A DNA stretch of 5,832 nt from NCBI GenBank assembly GCA_003242505.1, contig QGUP01000142.1, forward strand, positions 1-5,832, in the 5' to 3' direction. The translations under genes and the position numbers were made by a program. This document shows, one piece after another, positions 1-5,383 of this stretch. The notes under the pieces were generated by a model, which did no database searches, was not told the origin of the DNA, and worked only from the letters and a program-made list of their open reading frames with translations. The DNA is from Bacillota bacterium (GTDB taxonomy: Bacteria; Bacillota; Sulfobacillia; Symbiobacteriales; ZC4RG38). Positions within the stretch are counted from its first letter, which is position 1. Each line of letters begins with the position of its first letter.

Positions 1-465
1 CTCCTGGCCGCGGTGGGCATGGGGCCCGGCTGGGGCCTGGTGGTGGAGGTGGTGAAGAACCTCCTCTACCTGGCCCTGGGGCTCAGCAGCGCCGGCTGGA
101 TCGGGGTGCTGGCAAACCTCCTGGCCGGCAGCACCCTGGTGCTGGTCACCGGCTGGACCGCCAGCCGGCTGGGACTCGCCCGGTGGGACGCGGGGGAGCC
201 CTCGCCCCTGGCCGTCTGGTGGCATCGGGGCAGTCTCGCGGTGGCCGCGGGCACCCTGGCCATGGCGGCGGTGATGTTCGTGGCCAACGGGGCTCTCCTG
301 CTGCGGCTCTGGGGGATCCCCGCGGACCAGACCTGGCATGTGGCCCTGGCGACCATCGTCCCCTTCAACCTCTTCAAGGGGATCGTCTCCGGCACCCTGG
401 GGCTGGCCCTCTGCCGCCGGGTCGTGCCGGCGGTCTTCCGGGTCCTGGAGCAGCGGGCGGCCTAG
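1..465 (+). CDS. ribU: Riboflavin-type ECF transporter S component (RibU-like), 5' end missing
   Basis: The reading frame is open from base 1 and stops with TAG at 463-465, so 154 C-terminal residues are visible and the start lies outside the window. The protein is strongly hydrophobic, with about four membrane segments here. Features typical of vitamin S components of energy-coupling factor transporters are visible: a V-K-N-L-L-Y stretch near visible residue 18, a G-W-I-G-V-L-A-N-L-L-A-G segment near residues 31-42, and P-F-N-L-F-K-G near the C-terminus, which resembles the PFNLIKG stretch of RibU proteins. S components bind the vitamin in the membrane and are energised by a shared EcfT/EcfA module, which is not in this window. 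The next gene is ribH, 55 bases downstream on the same strand, which supports riboflavin as substrate. Another vitamin cannot be excluded from sequence alone. The family call is firm; the substrate is inferred. Confidence 0.8.
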   Translation, partial: LLAAVGMGPGWGLVVEVVKNLLYLALGLSSAGWIGVLANLLAGSTLVLVTGWTASRLGLARWDAGEPSPLAVWWHRGSLAVAAGTLAMAAVMFVANGALLLRLWGIPADQTWHVALATIVPFNLFKGIVSGTLGLALCRRVVPAVFRVLEQRAA

Positions 466-505
466 AGACGCCGCCCCTGGTCCGGCCGGCGGTCCCCGCG
501 CTGGG

Positions 506-512
506 AAGGAGG
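506..512 (+). promoter_or_regulatory. Ribosome binding site of ribH
   Basis: AAGGAGG lies 8 bases upstream of the GTG at 521. It fixes that GTG as the ribH start, although the open frame extends further upstream into the ribU coding region. Confidence 0.85.
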
Positions 513-520
513 CACCCTTC

Positions 521-988
521 GTGGCAACGGTCTACACCGGCCATCTGGTCGGCACCGGACTGCGGATCGGCATCGTGGTCTCCCGTTTCAACGAGTTGAT
601 CACGGGCCAGCTTCTGGCCGGCGCCCGGGACGCCCTGGTCCGCCATGGCGTCGACCCCGACGCCATCGACGTGGCCTGGGTACCCGGGGCCTTTGAGATC
701 CCCCTCGCGGCCCAGCGGCTGGCCCGTTCCGGCCGGTACGACGCGGTGGTGGCCCTGGGGGCGGTGATCCGGGGGAGCACCCCCCACTTTGACTACGTCG
801 CCGGCGAGGCGGTGAAGGGGATCGCCCAGGTGGCCCTCGGAACCGGCGTGCCCGTCGCACTGGGGATCCTGACCACCGACACCCTGGAGCAGGCCATTGA
901 GCGGGCTGGGACCAAGGCGGGGAACAAGGGCGCCGAGGCCGCCCTCAGCGCCCTGGAGATGGCAAACCTGCTCCGGGCCATCGGCTGA
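521..988 (+). CDS. ribH: 6,7-dimethyl-8-ribityllumazine synthase
   Basis: This 155-residue protein is the usual length for lumazine synthase. The enzyme condenses 5-amino-6-ribitylamino-uracil with 3,4-dihydroxy-2-butanone 4-phosphate to give 6,7-dimethyl-8-ribityllumazine, the penultimate step of riboflavin synthesis, in the cytosol. Visible family signatures are R-F-N at 22-24 (the aromatic residue that stacks on the pyrimidine), V-P-G-A-F-E-I-P at 54-61, G-A-V-I-R-G-S-T-P-H-F-D-Y-V at 80-93 with the catalytic histidine at 89, T-T-D-T-L-E-Q-A at 118-125, and E-R-A-G-T-K-A-G-N-K-G at 127-137 with the phosphate-contacting arginine at 128. The GTG start is chosen for its AAGGAGG site 8 bases upstream. 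The stop TGA at 986-988 shares its last base with the next gene's ATG. No ribD, ribE or ribBA lies in the window, so ribH is either detached from the rest of the pathway or follows genes further upstream. No residue appears to be missing. Confidence 0.97.
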   Translation: MATVYTGHLVGTGLRIGIVVSRFNELITGQLLAGARDALVRHGVDPDAIDVAWVPGAFEIPLAAQRLARSGRYDAVVALGAVIRGSTPHFDYVAGEAVKGIAQVALGTGVPVALGILTTDTLEQAIERAGTKAGNKGAEAALSALEMANLLRAIG

Positions 989-1626
989 TGCTCCAGGAGT
1001 ACCGCACCGTCGCCCGGGCCGCGCAGGCCGAGATTGTGGTCAAGCGGTCCCGGTTCATCTGCGCCGTCTGGCCTGTCCAGGACCGGGAGGAGGCCGAGGC
1101 GCGGATCGCCGAGTGGTCCCAGCTCCACGCCCGGGCCACCCACAACGTCCCCGCCTTCCGGGTGGGCCTGGGCTACCTGGTGGAAGGCTGCTCTGACGAC
1201 GGGGAGCCCGCGGGCACCGCGGGCCGGCCGGCCCTCAGCGTGCTTCAAAAAGAAGACCTCCGGCAGGTGGCCGTGGTGGTCACCCGCTACTTCGGCGGCA
1301 CCCTCCTGGGGGCCGCCGGTCTGGTCAGGGCCTACACCGACGCGGTGGTGGCTGGCCTCGCCGCCGCCGGGATCGTCACCATGCGCCACCACACCGCCCT
1401 GGAGATCCAGTCCCCCTACGACCTCCTGGGCAAGGTTCAGCACTACATCGCCGCAGCCGGCCATCCCGCCGACCCGCCCGAGTACGGGGCCGAGGTCCGG
1501 TGGCGGGTCTGGGTCCCCACCCCGGCGGTGGACCGGACGGTGCGGGACCTTTCCGAACTGAGCGCCGGCCGGCTGATCCTCCGGGTCGGCGAGGGGGCCT
1601 ACCGGCCCGTGGAGGGGAAGCCATGA
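988..1626 (+). CDS. yigZ: YigZ/IMPACT family protein (UPF0029)
   Basis: The 212 residues match the length and layout of bacterial YigZ (YvyE in Bacillus), a two-domain family related to the eukaryotic IMPACT protein. The N-terminal domain carries the signatures H-N-V-P-A-F at 52-57 (usually HNCWAY-like), D-D-G-E-P-A-G-T-A-G-R-P at 70-81, V-V-V-T-R-Y-F-G-G at 96-104 and L-V-R-A-Y at 112-116. The C-terminal part (about 137-205) corresponds to the small ferredoxin-like DUF1949-type domain. The biochemical role is not settled; links to nucleic acid or ribosome binding have been suggested for the family. The ATG at 988 overlaps the ribH stop (TGATG), and no strong ribosome site precedes it, so translation probably depends on coupling from ribH. 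The stop overlaps the next start as ATGA. One family variation is seen: the usual cysteine in HNC is valine here. Confidence 0.93.
   Translation: MLQEYRTVARAAQAEIVVKRSRFICAVWPVQDREEAEARIAEWSQLHARATHNVPAFRVGLGYLVEGCSDDGEPAGTAGRPALSVLQKEDLRQVAVVVTRYFGGTLLGAAGLVRAYTDAVVAGLAAAGIVTMRHHTALEIQSPYDLLGKVQHYIAAAGHPADPPEYGAEVRWRVWVPTPAVDRTVRDLSELSAGRLILRVGEGAYRPVEGKP
1611..1615 (+). promoter_or_regulatory. Ribosome binding site of the MFS gene, inside yigZ
   Basis: GGAGG within the last codons of yigZ sits 7 bases before the ATG at 1623. It sets the start there rather than at earlier in-frame codons that would overlap yigZ deeply. Confidence 0.8.
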
Positions 1627-2912
1627 CCGCCCGCTCCCCGGGGGCCGGGCGACGGGACCTTCTCCTCCTGTTGCCGGCCCAGTTCCTGGTCTACAGCAAC
1701 CTCTTCCTGGCCCTGACCATCATGCCCCTCTACACCGCCTACGTGGGCGGCGATGCTTTCACCGCCGGGCTGCACACGGCCATCTTCACCGGCTGCGGGG
1801 TGGCCCTCCGGTTCTACTTCGGCCCCCTCGCCGACCGGAAGGGCCGGAAGCTGCCCCTTCTCATCGGCAGCCTGGCCTTCGCCACGGCTCCGCTGCTCTT
1901 CCTCTTCACCACCACCCCCGGTTCCTTGGCCCTGGCCCGGGCTTACCAGTCCCTGGGGCTGGCGGCGTACCTGGCGGCCTCCACCTCCCTGGTGGCGGAC
2001 CTGGCGCCGCCTCAGTGGCGGGGGACCGCCCTCACCGTCAACCGCATCGTCATCACCCTGGCCTTCACCGCCGCCCCGCCCCTGGGGGAGGCGGTGGTCC
2101 GGACCTGGGGCTTTCCGCCGTTCTTCTACGGCTGCGCCCTGGCGGGGCTCCTGGGGGTGGCCCTGGTGGCCCTGGTCCGGGAGCCCCGGCCGCTGGAAGG
2201 GGAGCTCCGGCCGGTCTCCGCCGGGACCGGAGACCCGGAGGGATCCGCCGGGCGCACGAGGGCATCGGGTGGGCGCCCGGAGGAACCGGCCGGGGGCCCG
2301 GGGGGAGCGCCGGGCGACCCCGGGGCCGGCCCGGCGAACCCCTATGCCCTCCTCCTCCGGGACCGCCGGGTGATGGCCGCGCTGGGGGCGGCGGGGGCTG
2401 CCGCCCTGGCGGAAGGCGGGGCAACGGGCTTCCTGCCCCTCTACATGGAGGCGATCGGTACAGGCGGCTCGGGCCCCTTCTTCCTGGGCCTGGGGATGGG
2501 CGGGCTCCTGGCCGCCGGCGCCGGGGTGCTGGCCGACCGCCGGGGGCCGATGGCGGTCATGGTCCCGGCCACGGCCCTGGCCGGGCTGGGAGCCGCCGCG
2601 CTGGTGATGGATCCTGCGGTCCCGGTGCTCCTGGGGGGCGGCCTCTTGCTGGGGATCGGCTACACCGCGGGGCTGGCCGCCGCGGGGGCCCTGCTGGTAG
2701 AGGTGGCGCCGGCCCGGTACCGGACCACCGCGCTGGCCCTGAGCGAGACCGCCATCGACGGCTCCATCACCCTGGGCTCGCCGCTCCTGGGCCTGCTGGC
2801 CGCGGGGCGGGGCTACCCCTGGGCCTTCGGGGCCCTGGCCCTGGCCTGCTGGCTCGTCGCCGGGGGGCTGGCTCTCCTCGCCCGGGGGAGCCGCCCGGAA
2901 GCGCAGCGTTGA
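1623..2912 (+). CDS. Major facilitator superfamily transporter (drug/solute efflux-like)
   Basis: This is a 429-residue membrane protein with about twelve hydrophobic segments in two halves separated by a cytoplasmic loop. MFS motif A is clear after the second helix as G-P-L-A-D-R-K-G-R-K at 67-76, and a degenerate copy, G-V-L-A-D-R-R-G, appears in the second half at 301-308. The family moves small solutes or drugs across the cytoplasmic membrane, usually driven by protons. The motif A type and length fit the DHA1-like efflux group, but substrate and direction cannot be read from sequence. The central loop (about 187-247) contains a Gly/Pro/Ala/Arg-rich low-complexity stretch at 197-238. The gene is coupled to yigZ through an ATGA overlap and has its own GGAGG site. 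Its last codons and the TGA at 2910-2912 lie inside the first unit of the downstream tandem array, so the extreme C-terminus (E-A-Q-R) is repeat-encoded. No terminator follows directly. Confidence 0.93.
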   Translation: MTARSPGAGRRDLLLLLPAQFLVYSNLFLALTIMPLYTAYVGGDAFTAGLHTAIFTGCGVALRFYFGPLADRKGRKLPLLIGSLAFATAPLLFLFTTTPGSLALARAYQSLGLAAYLAASTSLVADLAPPQWRGTALTVNRIVITLAFTAAPPLGEAVVRTWGFPPFFYGCALAGLLGVALVALVREPRPLEGELRPVSAGTGDPEGSAGRTRASGGRPEEPAGGPGGAPGDPGAGPANPYALLLRDRRVMAALGAAGAAALAEGGATGFLPLYMEAIGTGGSGPFFLGLGMGGLLAAGAGVLADRRGPMAVMVPATALAGLGAAALVMDPAVPVLLGGGLLLGIGYTAGLAAAGALLVEVAPARYRTTALALSETAIDGSITLGSPLLGLLAAGRGYPWAFGALALACWLVAGGLALLARGSRPEAQR

Positions 2913-3021
2913 TACGACAGCGCAGCGCCTATGCCACGGCGCAGCAGTGATAATGACAGCGCAGCGCTGGTGCCCCAGCGCAGCACTGATACGACAGCGC
3001 AGCGCTGATGCCACGGCGCAG
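2901..3021. repeat. Tandem array of alternating 19-bp repeat units
   Basis: The hexamer GCGCAG begins at 2901, 2920, 2939, 2959, 2978, 2997 and 3016, at spacings of 19, 19, 20, 19, 19 and 19. Units alternate between type A (model gcgcagcactgatacgaca; 2901-2919, 2939-2958, 2978-2996) and type B (model gcgcagcgctgatgccacg; 2920-2938, 2959-2977, 2997-3015), so the higher-order unit is about 38 bp. The first and third A-B pairs agree at 34 of 38 positions. The seventh copy is only a GCGCAG stub. A unit length of 19 or 20 is not a multiple of three, so the array is not a protein repeat. CAGCGCTG, a perfect 8-base palindrome, occurs at 2962-2969 and 3000-3007, with near-palindromic versions in other units. 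The array begins within the end of the transporter gene and ends about 50 bases before the promoter of the zinc-ribbon gene. It could be a protein-binding array or a decayed non-coding repeat; the function is unknown. Confidence 0.9.
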
Positions 3022-3071
3022 GTTGGCGCGAGAGAGGGTGCACGCAGACCAGGCATGGATACGACAAACCG

Positions 3072-3108
3072 TTGACACAAACGTTGATCTTTCCGTCTAT
3101 GGTACAAT
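3072..3108 (+). promoter_or_regulatory. Promoter with extended -10 for the zinc-ribbon gene
   Basis: TACAAT at 3103-3108 is preceded by TATGG (3098-3102), a good match to the TRTGn extended -10 element of Gram-positive promoters. A perfect TTGACA stands at 3072-3077, but the gap to TACAAT is 25 bases, far longer than the usual 17. Either the extended -10 acts largely without this -35, or an alternative -10 (TATGGT at 3098, spacing 20) is used. The stretch of about 3055-3110 is markedly AT-richer than everything around it. CGTTGA occurs twice, at 3070-3075 and 3082-3087. Transcription would start near 3113-3116. Confidence 0.7.
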
Positions 3109-3115
3109 AGGCGTC

Positions 3116-3120
3116 GGAGG
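3116..3120 (+). promoter_or_regulatory. Ribosome binding site of the zinc-ribbon gene
   Basis: GGAGG lies 8 bases before the GTG at 3129. The earlier in-frame GTG at 3120 overlaps this site and the TTG at 3123 is 2 bases from it, so both are too close, making 3129 the best start. The site sits at or just after the predicted transcript start, giving an extremely short leader. Confidence 0.75.
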
Positions 3121-3128
3121 TGTTGGTC

Positions 3129-3326
3129 GTGCCACTCACCCCGGCTCCGAACCCAGCCCCCCGGTGCCCGGCGTGCCAGACGGAGATGCGCCTTTTCGGC
3201 ACCTACCGGCTCGACGCGACCCGGGAAGACGTGCCGGCTGCGGGGGAGTTCCTCAAGTCCTCCCTCTTCCTGCACATCTTCACCTGCCCCGAGTGCCGGA
3301 AGATGGAGTTCTACCAGGCTCAGTAA
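3129..3326 (+). CDS. Small zinc-ribbon protein
   Basis: This 65-residue protein has two CxxC pairs, C-P-A-C at 13-16 and C-P-E-C at 53-56, the arrangement of a four-cysteine zinc ribbon. After the first pair comes E-M-R-L-F-G-T-Y-R-L, and after the second R-K-M-E-F-Y-Q. This resembles a family of small uncharacterised Firmicutes zinc-ribbon proteins with the pattern CPxCxxEMxFxGxYK...VCPxCGKVEFF. There is no signal peptide or membrane segment, so it should be cytosolic. Possible roles are nucleic-acid or protein contact, but none is established. It is monocistronic, with its own promoter upstream and a strong terminator 28 bases after the TAA. GTG at 3129 is preferred for its GGAGG spacing; the longest frame would start at 3120 (68 residues). 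Confidence 0.85.
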   Translation: MPLTPAPNPAPRCPACQTEMRLFGTYRLDATREDVPAAGEFLKSSLFLHIFTCPECRKMEFYQAQ

Positions 3327-3353
3327 GCATCCGACAAGGGGCCCGGAAGGAAG

Positions 3354-3395
3354 GCGCCGGCGGCCGTCCTGTCAGGACGGCCGCCGGCGCTTTGT
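3354..3395 (+). terminator. Intrinsic terminator, possibly bidirectional
   Basis: A perfect 17-bp GC-rich inverted repeat (3354-3370 and 3374-3390) closes on a 3-base loop and is followed by TTTGT with more T-containing sequence after it. It ends the zinc-ribbon transcript. The - strand gene converges and stops at 3423. The hairpin could also stop that transcript, although the run after it on the - strand (CTTCCTTCC) is a poorer T-tract. Confidence 0.9.
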
Positions 3396-3422
3396 ATCGT
3401 TGCCCGGGCGCTGACCGGCACC

Positions 3423-5261
3423 TCAAGGCTGGGGCCGGAGGTAGACGGTGGTGGTCCCGCCGGCCTCCGCGGCCCCCAGGTAGGTGTACCCCGCGGGCGC
3501 CAGGTGCCGGCTGTCCAGCGGGATCCAGACCTCCCCCCGGTCGCCCCGGCGGAAGGCATCGGTGGCCAGGGCCTCGTTCCCTGATGCCAGCACCACCCGG
3601 CTCCCCTCGTCCCGGACCTCAAGCCCCAGGAGCGGTCCCAGGGCGTCGGCCCGGATGTAGAGCCGGTCCTCCAGCCACTGGACCGGCGCCTCTCCCAGCA
3701 CCGCGCTCCCCGCCACTACCACCGCGGTCTTCCCGCCTGGCGCCGGGGCCGCCGGCTGCCCAGGGGCCCCGGGGGCCTGACTGCCGGAGGGCCCGGGGGC
3801 CGGTTCCGATACGGCCTCCCCGTCCTGCCCCGGTGCCCTCTCTCCTTCCTCTCCCAGTGCGACGGCGCCATCCCCCGCCGGAGTGGATTCCCCACCGGGC
3901 TCCGGTCCGGGCTCCGACGGCTTCCCGGCGGCCTCCTCCCCGGCGACTGGCCCCGTCCCGGGGGCCTGGGCGGAGCCCTGCGGCGTCCCCGCCCCCGCCG
4001 CCTGCCCGGCCGCCGCAGGGGCCCCCTGGCCGGCCCCGGACCCTGCCCCTGGCGCCGCAGCGCCGGCTCCCGGGACGGCCGGGGCGCCAGCGCCGGGCGC
4101 TCCGGGCACGGCAGAAGCGCCGGTACCGGCAGCGCTGGACGCCGCCGAAGGGCTCCCGCCGGGCGTCGCCGAACCGCCGGCCCCGGGCCCCTGGGCGGCC
4201 GCCGGCTGGGACGAAGAGTGCGAACCTGCCCCCGCCCCGGGCGCCTCTCCTGCCCCGGGCGGGGTCTGAGCCGCCGCCAGACCGCCGGTGCCGGCAGGAG
4301 CCTGACTGGCGACCCCGGGCGGCTGGTCCGGCCCGGGCGGCCCGGAGGGGGCCATGAGCGGCCGGCTGCTCAGCAGCCAGGCCAGCCCGATCCCCGCCAG
4401 GGCTCCGGCGAGCCCCACCGCCGCCCAGATCCACAGGGGCGGCGGCCCCACCTTCTCCGGCTGCGGGTTGGGCGCCGCCCTCCCGGGGTCCCGGCGCCGG
4501 CGCCCAGCGCCCTCCTCGCCCCGGTCGCCCCGGGGCCGGTCCGCCGCGGCCGGACCGGCGGCGGGCGCGGCCGCCTGGAGCGGCGCCCGGTAGAGTACCG
4601 ACCGGAAGACCTGGACCATCTCCACCGCGGTGGGCCGCTGGGCCGGGTCCGCTGCCAGGGCCCGGGCGAGCACCGCGGTGAGTTCAGGGGGATAGCCGGC
4701 ATTCTCGGGCAGCCGGAGGGGCTGGTCCGGGGCCGGCGGCGCCCCGGTCAGCCCGTGGTAGACCAGGGCCCCCAGGCTGTAGACGTCCGCCGCCGGACCG
4801 GCTCCCGCCGTGGCGCCACCCTTCCCCGCGGCCTCCGGGGCCCGGTAGGGACTCTCCGGGGGTAGGGGCGGGGCCATCAGGTCCAGCCGGAACTGGCCGT
4901 CCGGACCCTGGAAGACCGCAGACGGGCCCACCAGGTCCACCAGGGCCACCGGCTCCTCCCGGTGGTGGAGGATGGCCAGGACCCGGCCCACCGCGATCCC
5001 CAGCCACAGGGCTTCCCAGGGCCGGAGGGGACCCGCCACCAGCCGCACCGCCAGGGCCTGTCCGCTGGGCGGGGCAAAGGCCACCCAGCCATTCCCCGTC
5101 GCCACCACCGGCGGCAGCCCGGGCCCGGGCAGGCTGTCCACCTCCGGTCCTGTGGCCACCACCGCCGGCGCCCCGTCCTGCCGGCGCCGGGCCAGGTAGA
5201 GGACCAGCCCGCCCCGCCGCCGGGCCGGCCCCAGTTCGAAGGCTTCCAGGGCAGTCTCCAC
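3423..5261 (-). CDS. Membrane-anchored kinase-like protein (probable pseudokinase) with C-terminal stalk domain
   Basis: A 612-residue protein. Residues about 40-226 follow a bacterial Ser/Thr kinase fold: L-H-H-R-E-E-P-V at 98-105, Y-R-A-P-E at 139-143 (APE motif), A-D-V-Y-S-L-G-A-L-V-Y at 158-168 (subdomain IX) and A-A-D-P-A-Q-R-P at 203-210 (subdomain XI). Catalytic parts are degenerate. There is no lysine at all before residue 147, so the beta-3 ATP-binding lysine is absent. No glycine-rich loop is seen. HRDLKPxN aligns with L-V-D-L-V-G-P-S-A at 107-115, which keeps only the aspartate, and DFG is D-L-M at 127-129. A basic stretch (253-257) precedes one membrane helix (276-297), placing the kinase-like domain inside the cell. 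Then come an Ala/Gly/Pro-rich linker (301-510) and an extracellular domain (about 511-612) resembling copper amine oxidase N-terminal (stalk) domains. The GTG start has GGGAGG 8 bases upstream. Expected role: a non-catalytic signalling or scaffold protein at the envelope (inference). Confidence 0.85.
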   Translation of the reverse strand: METALEAFELGPARRRGGLVLYLARRRQDGAPAVVATGPEVDSLPGPGLPPVVATGNGWVAFAPPSGQALAVRLVAGPLRPWEALWLGIAVGRVLAILHHREEPVALVDLVGPSAVFQGPDGQFRLDLMAPPLPPESPYRAPEAAGKGGATAGAGPAADVYSLGALVYHGLTGAPPAPDQPLRLPENAGYPPELTAVLARALAADPAQRPTAVEMVQVFRSVLYRAPLQAAAPAAGPAAADRPRGDRGEEGAGRRRRDPGRAAPNPQPEKVGPPPLWIWAAVGLAGALAGIGLAWLLSSRPLMAPSGPPGPDQPPGVASQAPAGTGGLAAAQTPPGAGEAPGAGAGSHSSSQPAAAQGPGAGGSATPGGSPSAASSAAGTGASAVPGAPGAGAPAVPGAGAAAPGAGSGAGQGAPAAAGQAAGAGTPQGSAQAPGTGPVAGEEAAGKPSEPGPEPGGESTPAGDGAVALGEEGERAPGQDGEAVSEPAPGPSGSQAPGAPGQPAAPAPGGKTAVVVAGSAVLGEAPVQWLEDRLYIRADALGPLLGLEVRDEGSRVVLASGNEALATDAFRRGDRGEVWIPLDSRHLAPAGYTYLGAAEAGGTTTVYLRPQP

Positions 5262-5383
5262 CCCTGCTACCTCCCTGCCACCCGGGGCCCGGCCCTGCCG
5301 GGGGGCCCCAGGGAGTCCTGCGGATCCTACAGCTTCGGGCGCTGCCTTTCTAGGCTTCCGGCGCTACCGTCCCAGGTCGGGCT
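5262..5383. other. Gap between the LysR gene and the kinase-like gene
   Basis: The 122 bases hold the ribosome site of the kinase-like gene and a GC-only inverted repeat (GGGGCCC at 5284-5290 with GGGCCCC at 5303-5309) just upstream of it on the - strand. No clear -35/-10 pair and no T-tract are seen, so the mode of transcription of the kinase-like gene is open. Confidence 0.5.
5270..5275 (-). promoter_or_regulatory. Ribosome binding site of the kinase-like gene
   Basis: GGGAGG read on the - strand, 8 bases before the GTG at 5261. It supports that start for the 612-residue protein. Confidence 0.8.

Noticed and set aside
2901..3021. CRISPR-like array
   Set aside because: The period of 19-20 bases is too short for a repeat-spacer unit, the 'spacer' halves are themselves repeated, and no cas genes are nearby.
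2901..3021. Plasmid-style replication iterons
   Set aside because: Unit length fits, but there is no Rep gene, DnaA box or adjacent AT-rich unwinding region large enough, and the neighbours are ordinary chromosomal genes. It remains only an analogy.
3120..3128. Earlier GTG start (3120) or TTG start (3123) for the zinc-ribbon protein
   Set aside because: They overlap or touch the GGAGG site; 3129 has the proper 8-base spacing.
1599..3275. Long - strand open frame opposite the transporter, array and zinc-ribbon gene
   Set aside because: It is a GC-bias shadow: composition is Arg/Gly/Pro/Gln-rich with no domain, no ribosome site, and it lies opposite three well-supported features.
3008..4357. 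Long + strand open frame through the promoter, terminator and kinase-like gene
   Set aside because: It crosses a promoter and a perfect terminator, and its product is Pro/Arg-rich low complexity mirroring the linker on the other strand.
5284..5309. GGGGCCC/GGGCCCC inverted repeat as a terminator of the LysR gene
   Set aside because: Only 7 bp with a 12-base loop and no T-run on either strand; in DNA this GC-rich such pairs occur by chance.
5310..5383. - strand promoter for the kinase-like gene (TAGGAT-like -10)
   Set aside because: No acceptable -35 at a fitting distance and no extended -10; support is too weak to list.
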